From the NCBI GenBank assembly GCA_902763155.1, contig CACWQS010000013.1:1-34587 (forward strand): a stretch of 34,587 nucleotides of DNA, given 5' to 3'. Shown here in pieces: positions 15,794 through 24,058 of the stretch. The translations under genes were made by a program, and so were the position numbers. Origin of the DNA: an uncultured Pseudomonadota bacterium (GTDB taxonomy: Bacteria; Pseudomonadota; Alphaproteobacteria; RF32; CAG-239). Each line of letters begins with the position of its first letter. Position 1 is the stretch's first letter. The notes under the pieces are model-generated. The model saw nothing but the letters and a program-made list of their open reading frames with translations, was not told the origin of the DNA and did not search any database.

Positions 15794-17973
15794 TAAAAAC
15801 TTCCCTTAAAATAGTTACCTAATGTTTTTTTAGGAGCAAGATATTGCTTGAAAACCTCTTTCTCATACTCTCGGGAATCAATACGTTCCAACAAAGCATC
15901 TCTTTCGGTATTGCTCATATCTGTTGCATTTCCGTCTTCATCAAACTGCGTATATTTTTGAACACCGTTCAGAGCGCTGAGTTCAATAATTTTCTTACCA
16001 TCACGATTATATTCACGATAATCTTTACCATTCCAAACTCCGTTACGATAAAGTTTTTCCTGATAAAGCTGACCGTCGGTATAATACGTTTTGCGCCAAC
16101 CATCAGGCTTACCGTCTTCAAGCGGCTGTTCAAACAATTTTTTACCATCAGGATAATATCCCACCGCCGTTCCTTGTGCCAAATCGTCAACATAAGGAAT
16201 AACCGTGGTCAAATGTCCTTCATCATCATACATTTTAACTTCGCCCTGCAATTTATCATTATCATAAATGGCTTCCATATATAACCCGCCTTTCAAATCA
16301 TAGGCTTGGTATCTACCTTGTAATTTTCCTCGGCTTACTTCTTGCACTTCATCTACTTGATCCAAACCTTGGTAATAGGTGCGGATAGTGCCGTCAATAA
16401 TACCATCTTTATACGGCAATTCACGACTTTTAGAACCATCTTCGTTATATACAGTCAATAAGCCGGTTAATTTATCAACCAACAGAGTTCCGCTTTCATC
16501 AAACATTAGTTTATGATTTTCAGTCTCTCCGTTTAATGAAGTAAGTTTATATTTAGGGTTGCCGTTTTCATAATAACCGGTTCCCGAACCTTGGAAAATA
16601 CCGTCTTTGAAATCCAGTGACGAAACCAAATTACCGAAACGATCGCGTTCTTCTACCTGACCGGAGATTTTGCCATCAACATACGGCACAATATTACTTA
16701 TTGTCCTGTCTTGGCGATAAGTTATAACCTTGCCTTCGGCTTCGCCGTTCGCCAGATTGGCTTCCTGAACTTTATGCCCTTGTTCATCATAAAGCACCGC
16801 CAAACCATTTGCCACACCGTTCATATACATAATTTGCAATTTGATTCTGCCGTTTTCATAATATTCGGTATATTGCCCATCCAGTTGCTGATTTTTGTAG
16901 TTTGCTTCGCTCAGTTTATTGCCGTTTTCATAATAAAAAACCTCAGAGCCGTTTTTCATATTTTGTGCAAAATGTGCCGTAGATTGCAGTTTTCCGCTTT
17001 TGTAATAAAGTTCGCCCTCTCCGTCAAGCTGACCGGCAACATAAGGTAACTTAGCATAAATATTGCCGTTATCATAGTAAACAGTCATAATACCGTTCAG
17101 CAAATCATCAGCATATTCGGCCTCGACAATTTTTGAACCGTCAATTCTATATTTGGCATAAGGACCATTGCGCAGATTGTCATTAAAAGTTACCAGCTCA
17201 CGCAGTTGTTTATTACTGTAATAAGTTTTGGTTTCTCCTTCCAGCAAATCGTTCTTATAGTTAATTTCCGCTTGAACTGTGCCATCTTTAAAATAATTAG
17301 TCTGTTGCCCTTCAAACATACCGTTCACATAATTACTTTCCTCAAGCACCTCACCGGTTTCATAATAAACTTTTTCTATACCTTCCGACTTACCGTTAAC
17401 TACCGATGTCTCTGAACGCAGAGCTCCGTTTTCGTAATATTCGATAACCTTGCCGTCAACTATACCGTTATCGTTGAAATCCATCGTATAGCGCACTTTA
17501 CCGTTCGGGTAATAACCAATCTCGCGTCCGACTTGCACTCCGTTTTTGAACTGTGCTTTATTCATCAGCACTTCATTTTCATCAAAGGCTTGTGCTTCTC
17601 CGTTCAATACTCCGTCTTCATAAGTCAATATCTGTTCAAGTTTACCTGACTTACTGTATTGTTTATCTAAACCGTTCTGTTTACCATCAATGTATTCAGC
17701 CTCCGATTTTAGGGCACCATTAGTATAATATGTCCGCATCAAACCGTTACGTTCACCATTTTTATAGGTAGTTTCAGTATGAACTTTACCATTGGAATAA
17801 TAAGTTGTTGACACACCGTCATCGTGTCTGTCGCCGGTAAATGTACTGATACTGTCCGATGGTTTTTCATACAAAGAACCTCCACCTAATTTGGGGAAAA
17901 GGTTATACTTTAGCCCAACAGCAATACCGATGGCGACTATTGCAAAAAACACCAGTTTGATTTTATTGTTCAT
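15793..17973 (-). CDS. Large membrane-anchored MORN-type (YwqK-like) repeat protein
   Basis: About 726 residues. A single N-terminal membrane segment (about 6-22) anchors a long chain of some 25 units of about 23 residues with the pattern YYENGKL-SEANYKNQQLDGQYTEY, the antiparallel beta-hairpin repeat called MORN_2 or YwqK-like. The repeats probably form an extended rod in the periplasm or at the surface, inferred from the anchor. No enzymatic motif is visible. The start at 17973 (MNNKIKLVFF) is preferred because GGGGGAAG lies about 7 nt upstream; an ATG five codons earlier is inside that RBS region. The last codons and stop overlap slyX. Related proteins are often called toxin-antitoxin YwqK antitoxins, a label I do not follow because no toxin is adjacent. 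Confidence 0.85.
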   Translation of the reverse strand: MNNKIKLVFFAIVAIGIAVGLKYNLFPKLGGGSLYEKPSDSISTFTGDRHDDGVSTTYYSNGKVHTETTYKNGERNGLMRTYYTNGALKSEAEYIDGKQNGLDKQYSKSGKLEQILTYEDGVLNGEAQAFDENEVLMNKAQFKNGVQVGREIGYYPNGKVRYTMDFNDNGIVDGKVIEYYENGALRSETSVVNGKSEGIEKVYYETGEVLEESNYVNGMFEGQQTNYFKDGTVQAEINYKNDLLEGETKTYYSNKQLRELVTFNDNLRNGPYAKYRIDGSKIVEAEYADDLLNGIMTVYYDNGNIYAKLPYVAGQLDGEGELYYKSGKLQSTAHFAQNMKNGSEVFYYENGNKLSEANYKNQQLDGQYTEYYENGRIKLQIMYMNGVANGLAVLYDEQGHKVQEANLANGEAEGKVITYRQDRTISNIVPYVDGKISGQVEERDRFGNLVSSLDFKDGIFQGSGTGYYENGNPKYKLTSLNGETENHKLMFDESGTLLVDKLTGLLTVYNEDGSKSRELPYKDGIIDGTIRTYYQGLDQVDEVQEVSRGKLQGRYQAYDLKGGLYMEAIYDNDKLQGEVKMYDDEGHLTTVIPYVDDLAQGTAVGYYPDGKKLFEQPLEDGKPDGWRKTYYTDGQLYQEKLYRNGVWNGKDYREYNRDGKKIIELSALNGVQKYTQFDEDGNATDMSNTERDALLERIDSREYEKEVFKQYLAPKKTLGNYFKGSF

Positions 17974-18073
17974 ATCTTCTTCCCCCATAATGCATAATAA
18001 GAAAGTTTATAACATAATTAACATGAAAAATTATATTCTTCAAGCATTATAAGCGTATTTGAGCAATTTTTAT

Positions 18074-19327
18074 TTATCCTAACCGCGGAATTAAAATTTC
18101 GATACTTTCACCAATATCCTGCCTGCTGATAATCAGGTCGGCAGCGGCATCTTCCATGGCTGTCAGAGGTTCCGTAAGTCCGCATTTTTTATAATATTCT
18201 AAGGCCTGTTCACTATAAGCTGAGGCCTTTTCTTCCATACCTTGGGTCCGATAATATGACGCTAAACGAAAACGAGCATTAGCTAACTGTTGGTCATAAA
18301 GATGCTCTTCACCAAGCTCCATAACCGATTGATAGGCAAACATAGCTTTAGTCAGATTATTTTGTGCCACATAAATATCTCCGAGACGGCTCCATGCATT
18401 AACATTTTCTGCCGAAATTTCCGTAGCAAAATTAAACGACGTCTGTGCCAAATCCATATCATCAAACCACGCAAAATTACCTGTAAGACAGGCATAACCG
18501 GAGGCTTGAGCCAAAAGCACCTGTCTGGTAATTCCGCTTTCCGGCATAGCATCGTCGATATATTGCGAAGTCAGTTTTTGTAAGAGTTCTAAGCAGAGCG
18601 AATTGTCACCTTTATCACATAAAATACGTAGAGCATCAGTAGCATCAGGCAACTTCTCAGCGTTAGGAAGATTAGTAAAAACCCCCGTATTCGCCAAGCC
18701 GATAAAATCATGAATCATTCGAATAGCTTGCAATATATCTTCCCAATCCGGCGAGGGCTTAAGGCGATTAGCTATGGTTTGAGCAATTTTATAGTCAGAA
18801 ACTTGTCGTGCCAACATTTTAACAATTGTGGAAATAAGTTCGCGCAGATGTGCTTGTTCGGGCGAAATTTGCGTTTTTTTAGCTAAATCGACGACTGTTT
18901 TGGTTTGCTCATGTTGCACTTGGGCGTGTTGTTGCATCACATCTTTTAAGCGCTCATAATCTTCATGCACTCCCAAAATATCATCAGATTCAGCTGATGC
19001 CGCCACCAAATTAAGCGACAATTCTTTTTCAGCCTCCAATTTAGCAGCAGTTTCTTCATCAATTTCCGCCATAAATTCATCAAGTTGGTCTTGCGGAGAA
19101 TCGGAACTGAATGTATCTATTACCGCCTTGATGTAAATTATGAAAATTATTAACAAAAATACGGCAAAAAGCGCTACAACAAGCAAACCATCTGGACCAA
19201 ATTCTCCAATAATTAGACTGTATATTTTTTCATATTTTGCCGTAAAATAAGCCATCCAATTTTGCCAATCGGTACCATTAGGAATCTTCCACGTCAAAAT
19301 ATTAGAAAAACTGCTGAAAAAAAGCAT
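18074..19327 (-). CDS. Membrane-anchored TPR protein, function unknown
   Basis: 417 residues. One membrane segment (about 47-67), an acidic and coiled-coil stretch (about 75-150), then helical repeats; the C-terminal 150 residues show TPR patterns such as NAWSRLGDIYVAQNNLTKAMFAYQSVMEL and ANARFRLASYYRTQGMEEKASAYSEQALEYY. TPRs are protein-docking modules, so an assembly or scaffold role is likely but the partner is unknown. The RBS GAGGTAGG supports the ATG at 19327. It lies between another TPR gene (77 bp upstream) and the MORN-type gene. Confidence 0.82.
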   Translation of the reverse strand: MLFFSSFSNILTWKIPNGTDWQNWMAYFTAKYEKIYSLIIGEFGPDGLLVVALFAVFLLIIFIIYIKAVIDTFSSDSPQDQLDEFMAEIDEETAAKLEAEKELSLNLVAASAESDDILGVHEDYERLKDVMQQHAQVQHEQTKTVVDLAKKTQISPEQAHLRELISTIVKMLARQVSDYKIAQTIANRLKPSPDWEDILQAIRMIHDFIGLANTGVFTNLPNAEKLPDATDALRILCDKGDNSLCLELLQKLTSQYIDDAMPESGITRQVLLAQASGYACLTGNFAWFDDMDLAQTSFNFATEISAENVNAWSRLGDIYVAQNNLTKAMFAYQSVMELGEEHLYDQQLANARFRLASYYRTQGMEEKASAYSEQALEYYKKCGLTEPLTAMEDAAADLIISRQDIGESIEILIPRLG

Positions 19328-19404
19328 TTTTAGCCTACCTCACATATGGTTCTTGTGGTAGGTATACCTGAAAAGTAAAAAAATGTCCAGCTTTCCTTTC
19401 ATTT

Positions 19405-20883
19405 TTAGTGCAACATTTTATTTTTTATCAATTCGATAAATTGTTTATCTTCAGTTTTTATGGCAAAATCAAGAGCTTGTTCAGAGTATTGATGTGCTTG
19501 TTTAACATTTCCCTCTAACTGTTTAATGACTGCCAGATTTACGGCATCGGTAGCGGCACCGGTATAGCGGTTGTCTTTTTGCTCCAAAGTCAATGATTTT
19601 TGCAACCATTTTTCCGCTATCGGCAAATTATCCGTTTCCATATTGATAAGCCCCAACAAACTGTATATATTTGCTATATGAAAAGCACTATCGTGCTGGC
19701 GAAGATGTTGCAGAAGTCGTTGCAAAACACTTTCGGCGACAGCATATTTACCCAATTTACATAAACCGTTAGCAGTACCATAAGCACTTTCAGCATAAGC
19801 GGTGTAGTTATGTTGTCTAAAATACAAATCTGCCGCTTGTTGCAAAACTATTACCGATTTACGGTAATGTGCCTGTTCATAAGCTATTTGCCCCTCTAAT
19901 TGTAAGCTAAAAGCCAAACCTATATTATTGGAAATTTTTTGATAAAAATTTTTGGTTTGCCGAACTTGCTTTTGTGCTTTATACAGTTTACCGATACTCA
20001 AATTCAGCAATGCTTGTTGATTGGTAATGTCGGCTTTCATTTTTTCGGTTGGTGCTAATTGTTGCGCTTGTTCATAAAAAGCAGCCGCTTCATCATAGCG
20101 ATTTTCAAACAACATAAGCATCCCCTTAGCGGCAACGGCAGCAGCAAGATATAGCGGTGTCTGCAATTTTTCATATATATCTGCTGCCGCAGATAACATA
20201 GCAAAAGCCATATCATTCATACAACTCAAACGATAGATTTCAGCCAACTTCATATAGCATGCCGCCTCCTCTACTACATAATGACGCCGGCGAAAAATTT
20301 TAAGTGCATGCTGAATATTTTTGGCGGCGGCAGCCATATCTCCATTATATATGCAAGTGTGAGTATCTGCATAATCCAAATAGGCACGACCAAGACCATA
20401 CAGCTTGGAACGAGATATTTGTTCAAGCCATATCTGGGCTTGCCGATGTTCAAATATCTGCAATGCCGTCAACGGATAAAATACGACCAGACGGCGATTA
20501 CCTTTATCCCATAACTTTTGTTTTTTTAACTTTTTGAAAGCAAGTTTTGCATTTTGGTGAGCGCTAAGCAACACTGCCAACACATTATAGCGATGAGCTA
20601 AAAATCGGTACGCTTTAGCAACTCTCCCCCCCACCAATTCTTTTAGTGCTTTTCCTGCCGCTGCCGAAAAAGAAAAATAAAGCAATGTTACACTTGATGA
20701 TATAATAAAGGAAATATAAATCTGATTACCGTCCATCTTTTGTTGCCGCTTCAAAATATTTATTCTTGCCAGTTTTTGTAAATATTTCAAACGTTGCCTC
20801 ACTCGCCACCAAACAAACGGCAAAATCAACAGCAACAATATAAAAAAAACAACAAGCATATCTTCAAAAAAAATGGTCAACAT
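19405..20883 (-). CDS. Membrane-anchored multi-TPR protein, function unknown
   Basis: 492 residues. A hydrophobic N-terminal segment (about 10-28), a basic stretch, a second hydrophobic segment (about 55-75), then a solenoid of TPR-like helix pairs to the end, for example AACYMKLAEIYRLSCMNDMAFAM, NIYSLLGLINMETDNLPIAEKWLQKSLTL and DAVNLAVIKQLEGNVKQAHQYSEQAL. It is first in the run of minus-strand genes that also holds the second TPR protein and the MORN-type protein, so the three may form an envelope complex; that is inference from proximity. It is divergent from the LonB-like protease gene with about 70 bp between. Confidence 0.82.
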   Translation of the reverse strand: MLTIFFEDMLVVFFILLLLILPFVWWRVRQRLKYLQKLARINILKRQQKMDGNQIYISFIISSSVTLLYFSFSAAAGKALKELVGGRVAKAYRFLAHRYNVLAVLLSAHQNAKLAFKKLKKQKLWDKGNRRLVVFYPLTALQIFEHRQAQIWLEQISRSKLYGLGRAYLDYADTHTCIYNGDMAAAAKNIQHALKIFRRRHYVVEEAACYMKLAEIYRLSCMNDMAFAMLSAAADIYEKLQTPLYLAAAVAAKGMLMLFENRYDEAAAFYEQAQQLAPTEKMKADITNQQALLNLSIGKLYKAQKQVRQTKNFYQKISNNIGLAFSLQLEGQIAYEQAHYRKSVIVLQQAADLYFRQHNYTAYAESAYGTANGLCKLGKYAVAESVLQRLLQHLRQHDSAFHIANIYSLLGLINMETDNLPIAEKWLQKSLTLEQKDNRYTGAATDAVNLAVIKQLEGNVKQAHQYSEQALDFAIKTEDKQFIELIKNKMLH

Positions 20884-20952
20884 TTACGTTATATTAGCAT
20901 TTAGTCTTTAGTATTCGTTTATCATAAGAAAATTATATAGGATTTTTTTAAA

Positions 20953-23382
20953 ATGGCTATCACAAAATTAACTTCTAACCAACTTTATCGCAAATGCGAT
21001 ATTACAAAATTTGAATTTAACAGCACTGCTGATTTGGAAGAGCGGTTATCCGCTCTGGGACAAGACCGTGCCATCAGCGCCGTAGAGCTTGGGATTCATA
21101 TCAAATCACGCGGATATAATTTGTTTTGCCTCGGGCCGGAGGGAACCGGTAAAACCAGTTTGGTGCAACGCGTATTGGAGCGAGAAGCCCAAAAACGCCC
21201 GACCCCTGATGAGTGGGCTTATGTGTATAATTTTGAAGAGCCGTATAAACCGATTGCCATCAGTTTTCCGGCCGGAACAGCTTGTGATTTTGCCAAAGAT
21301 ATTGATGAATTGATTTTGGAATTTTCAACTACATTACCGGCACTGGTCGAATCTGATGAATATAAGGCGGCGCTTAGTATCATTAAGCAAAGATATAAGT
21401 CTAAAAAAGAAAACTATGTTAATGTTTTGCAACGCAAAGCCAAAGGTAAGCGCGTATCACTTTTACATATGCAAATGGGCTTAGTTGTGGCGCCGATGAA
21501 AGATGGCGAAGTTTTAAGTCCTGATGCTTTCGATGAACTGCCTGATGATGAAAAGCAGTTGGTTATGGACGACTTAAATGCCATGCAGGAAGAAATCGAA
21601 AACGCCACTCAAACTTTACCGCGTTGGGAAGAAAAACAAAAACGCGAGATTGACATTTTGCGCGAAAAGTTTGTGAAAGCTGCTGTAAAAGAACCGATTG
21701 ACAACTTGCGCGAAAAATATCGCAAACTACCGCAAGCAACAAAATTTTTACGCGCCATTCAAAAAAACATCCTTGAAAACATTGATGAATACGTTCCGGA
21801 AAACAAGGCTCCTGCCACCGGTAATGAAGATGATCCGCTGCAGACTTTATTAAGCAAAATGAAACAACCGGAAGAAGATAAATTTTCCAAACTAAAGGTT
21901 AATGTCATCGTCAGACATAAACCGGATTCAGGTGCTCCGATTATTACGTTAGACCACCCGACGCAAGGTAATCTGGTCGGCAAAGTCGAACGAATTCAAC
22001 AATACGGTGCTTTGTTGACCGACTTTACGTTAATTAAAGGCGGAGCTCTGCATCGTGCTAATGGAGGTTTCTTACTGCTTGATGCTCGCAAAGTCTTAGA
22101 GCAACCTTTTGCGTGGGATTCGTTGAAGCGCGCGATTGCTTCTAAATGTATCAAAATTGAAGCGCCAAGCGAAGAAACCAGTTTTACGACTATTTCGCTT
22201 GATCCGCAACCAATTCCACTTGATGTTAAAGTGGTGCTGACCGGAGATTTCGAGGTTTATGATTTATTGTGCGAACGTGATCCTGATTTCAGAGATTTCT
22301 TTAAGGTAGAGGCAGATTTCGGGATTATTATGGATAGAAATGATGAAAATGAGATAGAATATGCCAAGCTCATCGGTTCGCTTTCCAATAAAAAAGGCTT
22401 ACGTTCGCTAAATAAACAAGCCGTAGCCAGAGTGATAGAATATTCTTCACGTCTGGCCGGAAGTTCGAGAAAGTTGACGGCACATATTTCATCAATCGGA
22501 GATTTATTGCGCGAAGCCGACTATTGGGCGCGCCAATCAAAATCAAAACAAATCGGTAAGAATCATATTGACCAAGCAATTGATGAACAAATTTATCGTT
22601 CTAACAGAATTAAGACCGAAATGCTTGAACAAATTGATAAAGGCACAATTTTGATGGACGTGCGCGGTTCGCGTGTGGGACAGATTAACGGTCTGGTGGT
22701 ATATGATTTTTCCAACTATTCGTTTGGCAAACCGGCACGAATCACCACACAAGTGCGTATAGGCAAAGGAGATTTTGTGGATATTGAGCGCGAAATTGCC
22801 ATGAGCGGCCCTATTCACACCAAAGGGGTGCTGATATTAAAATCTCTGCTATCAAACCGTTTTGCCAAACATATGCCTCTTTCGCTTTCAGCTTCTATTG
22901 TATTTGAGCAATCTTACGGCGGAGTTGACGGAGACAGCGCATCTTCAACCGAATATTATTGCATGCTTTCGGCAATCACCGGTGTTCCGATTAAGCAAAA
23001 TATTGCCGTTACCGGCTCGATTAACCAATTTGGCGAGATCCAACCGATTGGCGGTGTGAATGAGAAAATCGAAGGTTTCTTTGATGTATGCGCTCATAAC
23101 GGTTTAACCGGCACCCAAGGTGTGATTATTCCGCGGACAAATATTGAAAGTTTGATGTTACGTGCCGATATTTTGCAAGCCGTAGATGACGGGAAATTCA
23201 CAATTTACGCCATTGATACGGTTGATGACGGTATCGAGATTCTAACAGGCATTAAAGCCGGCATCCCTAATGCCAAAGGCGAATATCCTAAAGGCACAAT
23301 TAACCGCATGGTGCAAGACAGCTTGAAGCAATTCTATGCCGACTATGCACGCTATGCCAAAGAAACCCACGGCTGTATGTAA
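20953..23382 (+). CDS. LonB/YcbZ-type ATP-dependent Lon-family protease
   Basis: 809 residues. Walker A GPEGTGKT (61-68) opens an AAA domain interrupted by a long helical insertion (about 130-290), as in the AAA_32/LonB-like family that includes E. coli YcbZ. The C-terminal Lon protease domain carries Ser662 in VDGDSASS and Lys705 in GGVNEKIEG; the 43-residue spacing equals that of the Ser-Lys dyad of E. coli Lon. It lacks the N-terminal substrate domain of classical LonA. The expected role is degradation of damaged or regulatory proteins. The start has AGGA about 10 nt upstream. It is monocistronic as far as seen: a candidate RNA with its own promoter follows. Confidence 0.93.
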   Translation: MAITKLTSNQLYRKCDITKFEFNSTADLEERLSALGQDRAISAVELGIHIKSRGYNLFCLGPEGTGKTSLVQRVLEREAQKRPTPDEWAYVYNFEEPYKPIAISFPAGTACDFAKDIDELILEFSTTLPALVESDEYKAALSIIKQRYKSKKENYVNVLQRKAKGKRVSLLHMQMGLVVAPMKDGEVLSPDAFDELPDDEKQLVMDDLNAMQEEIENATQTLPRWEEKQKREIDILREKFVKAAVKEPIDNLREKYRKLPQATKFLRAIQKNILENIDEYVPENKAPATGNEDDPLQTLLSKMKQPEEDKFSKLKVNVIVRHKPDSGAPIITLDHPTQGNLVGKVERIQQYGALLTDFTLIKGGALHRANGGFLLLDARKVLEQPFAWDSLKRAIASKCIKIEAPSEETSFTTISLDPQPIPLDVKVVLTGDFEVYDLLCERDPDFRDFFKVEADFGIIMDRNDENEIEYAKLIGSLSNKKGLRSLNKQAVARVIEYSSRLAGSSRKLTAHISSIGDLLREADYWARQSKSKQIGKNHIDQAIDEQIYRSNRIKTEMLEQIDKGTILMDVRGSRVGQINGLVVYDFSNYSFGKPARITTQVRIGKGDFVDIEREIAMSGPIHTKGVLILKSLLSNRFAKHMPLSLSASIVFEQSYGGVDGDSASSTEYYCMLSAITGVPIKQNIAVTGSINQFGEIQPIGGVNEKIEGFFDVCAHNGLTGTQGVIIPRTNIESLMLRADILQAVDDGKFTIYAIDTVDDGIEILTGIKAGIPNAKGEYPKGTINRMVQDSLKQFYADYARYAKETHGCM

Positions 23383-23439
23383 AAAAATATTTTCCTATCA
23401 AGCTTCTGTTTTGCAGAGGCTTATTTTGTATTTTTTACT

Positions 23440-23469
23440 TGATTTTTTGCACCATTACTTTAGTATAAT
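23440..23469 (+). promoter_or_regulatory. Promoter of the candidate small RNA downstream of the Lon-like gene
   Basis: TTGATT (23440-23445), an 18-nt spacer and a perfect TATAAT (23464-23469). The predicted start is near 23476. No coding region follows directly. Confidence 0.65.
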
Positions 23470-23474
23470 TACTG

Positions 23475-23620
23475 TCGGTAAGGGTTTTACCGATGGAGTG
23501 TGACAGCTCCTCTTATGAAAAACTCCTCTTTTTGGGGAGCTGATGAATATATTGAATAAATCAGGCTGATCATAAGCAGTTGTCACCTCCCCACTTCAAA
23601 GGAATTTGAGGTGGTTTTTG
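23475..23620 (+). ncRNA. Candidate small RNA of about 145 nt, class unidentified
   Basis: Bounded by a promoter at 23440-23469 and a terminator at 23591-23619, with no credible reading frame. A 5' hairpin forms from TCGGTAA and TTACCGA. GGAG-TGTGACA near 23494 can pair with TGTCACCTCC at 23581-23590, closing a long-range stem around internal GGAG/CTCC hairpins. The compact structure and own signals point to a stable RNA. I compared it with 4.5S, 6S and common riboswitches from memory and cannot place it. It is not a leader of the HTH gene downstream because a terminator intervenes. Confidence 0.6.
23591..23619 (+). terminator. Intrinsic terminator of the candidate small RNA
   Basis: A 10-bp stem CCACTTCAAA / TTTGAGGTGG with one G-U pair and a 4-nt loop, followed by TTTTTG. 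Confidence 0.88.
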
Positions 23621-23648
23621 TTTTAATAGTGATGGTGGCTTATTATCA

Positions 23649-23751
23649 CGTCATACTGAGGCAAAGCCGAAGTATCCAATCGTTCGAAGGACGATGTGAT
23701 GCAAAGCATCACTGGATTCTTCATTTCGCTGTCGCTACATTCAGAATGACG
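23649..23751. repeat. Palindromic REP/MITE-like element
   Basis: The ends are inverted copies (CGTCATACTGAGGC at the left, CTACATTCAGAATGACG at the right). The inside repeats the ATCC / GGAT pairing and contains a perfect small hairpin GTGATGC-AAA-GCATCAC. The overall plan, with CGTCAT termini, is like the elements at 1-423. It lies between the small RNA and the HTH gene. No transposase is present. Confidence 0.7.
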
Positions 23752-23794
23752 TTGTTAGTAAGCACCAGACAAAAACTTTTGGGAGGAAAAAACT

Positions 23795-24019
23795 ATGGGA
23801 AGAAGAAGTTATTTTAACAGAGCTATAATTGAAGAAGTCGGACCACTGTTGAAACAGTTACGGTTGGAAAAAGGTTTAACGCAGGAGCAAGTACAAGAGC
23901 AAATCCACTTCTCGGCAAAATTACTGCAACGTATGGAAGAAGGTAAATGTATTCCCTATATTCCGTTAAGGAGATTATCTGAATTTTATGGCAAAAAGAT
24001 GAGGATTGTGTTTGAATAA
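23795..24019 (+). CDS. Small XRE-type helix-turn-helix protein
   Basis: 74 residues, essentially one HTH_3/Cro-CI fold: LLKQLRLEKGLTQEQVQEQ gives helices 1-2, IHFSAKLLQRMEEGK the recognition helix and turn, and the tail LRRLSEFYGKKMRIVFE completes the bundle. No dimerisation or ligand-binding domain follows. The RBS GGGAGG is about 8 nt from the ATG. It stands alone, just after a palindromic element, and converges with accC across a shared terminator. A DNA-binding regulator is likely; the target is unknown. No partner toxin is adjacent, so an antitoxin role is not supported. Confidence 0.85.
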   Translation: MGRRSYFNRAIIEEVGPLLKQLRLEKGLTQEQVQEQIHFSAKLLQRMEEGKCIPYIPLRRLSEFYGKKMRIVFE

Positions 24020-24022
24020 ACG

Positions 24023-24052
24023 AAAAGCACCGACATTATTGTCGGTGCTTTT
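24023..24052. terminator. Bidirectional terminator between the HTH gene and accC
   Basis: A perfect 13-bp stem (24023-24035 with 24040-24052) and a 4-nt loop, starting AAAAGC and ending GCTTTT, so it can serve both converging genes. Confidence 0.93.
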
Positions 24053-24058
24053 ACTGCG

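Noticed and set aside
12857..17973. YwqK-type toxin-antitoxin system
   Set aside because: The label attaches to MORN_2 repeats by annotation habit; no toxin gene is adjacent to either protein.
23475..23620. Riboswitch controlling the HTH gene at 23795
   Set aside because: A strong terminator and a palindromic element lie between, and the HTH gene has a separate RBS region; a free RNA is more likely.
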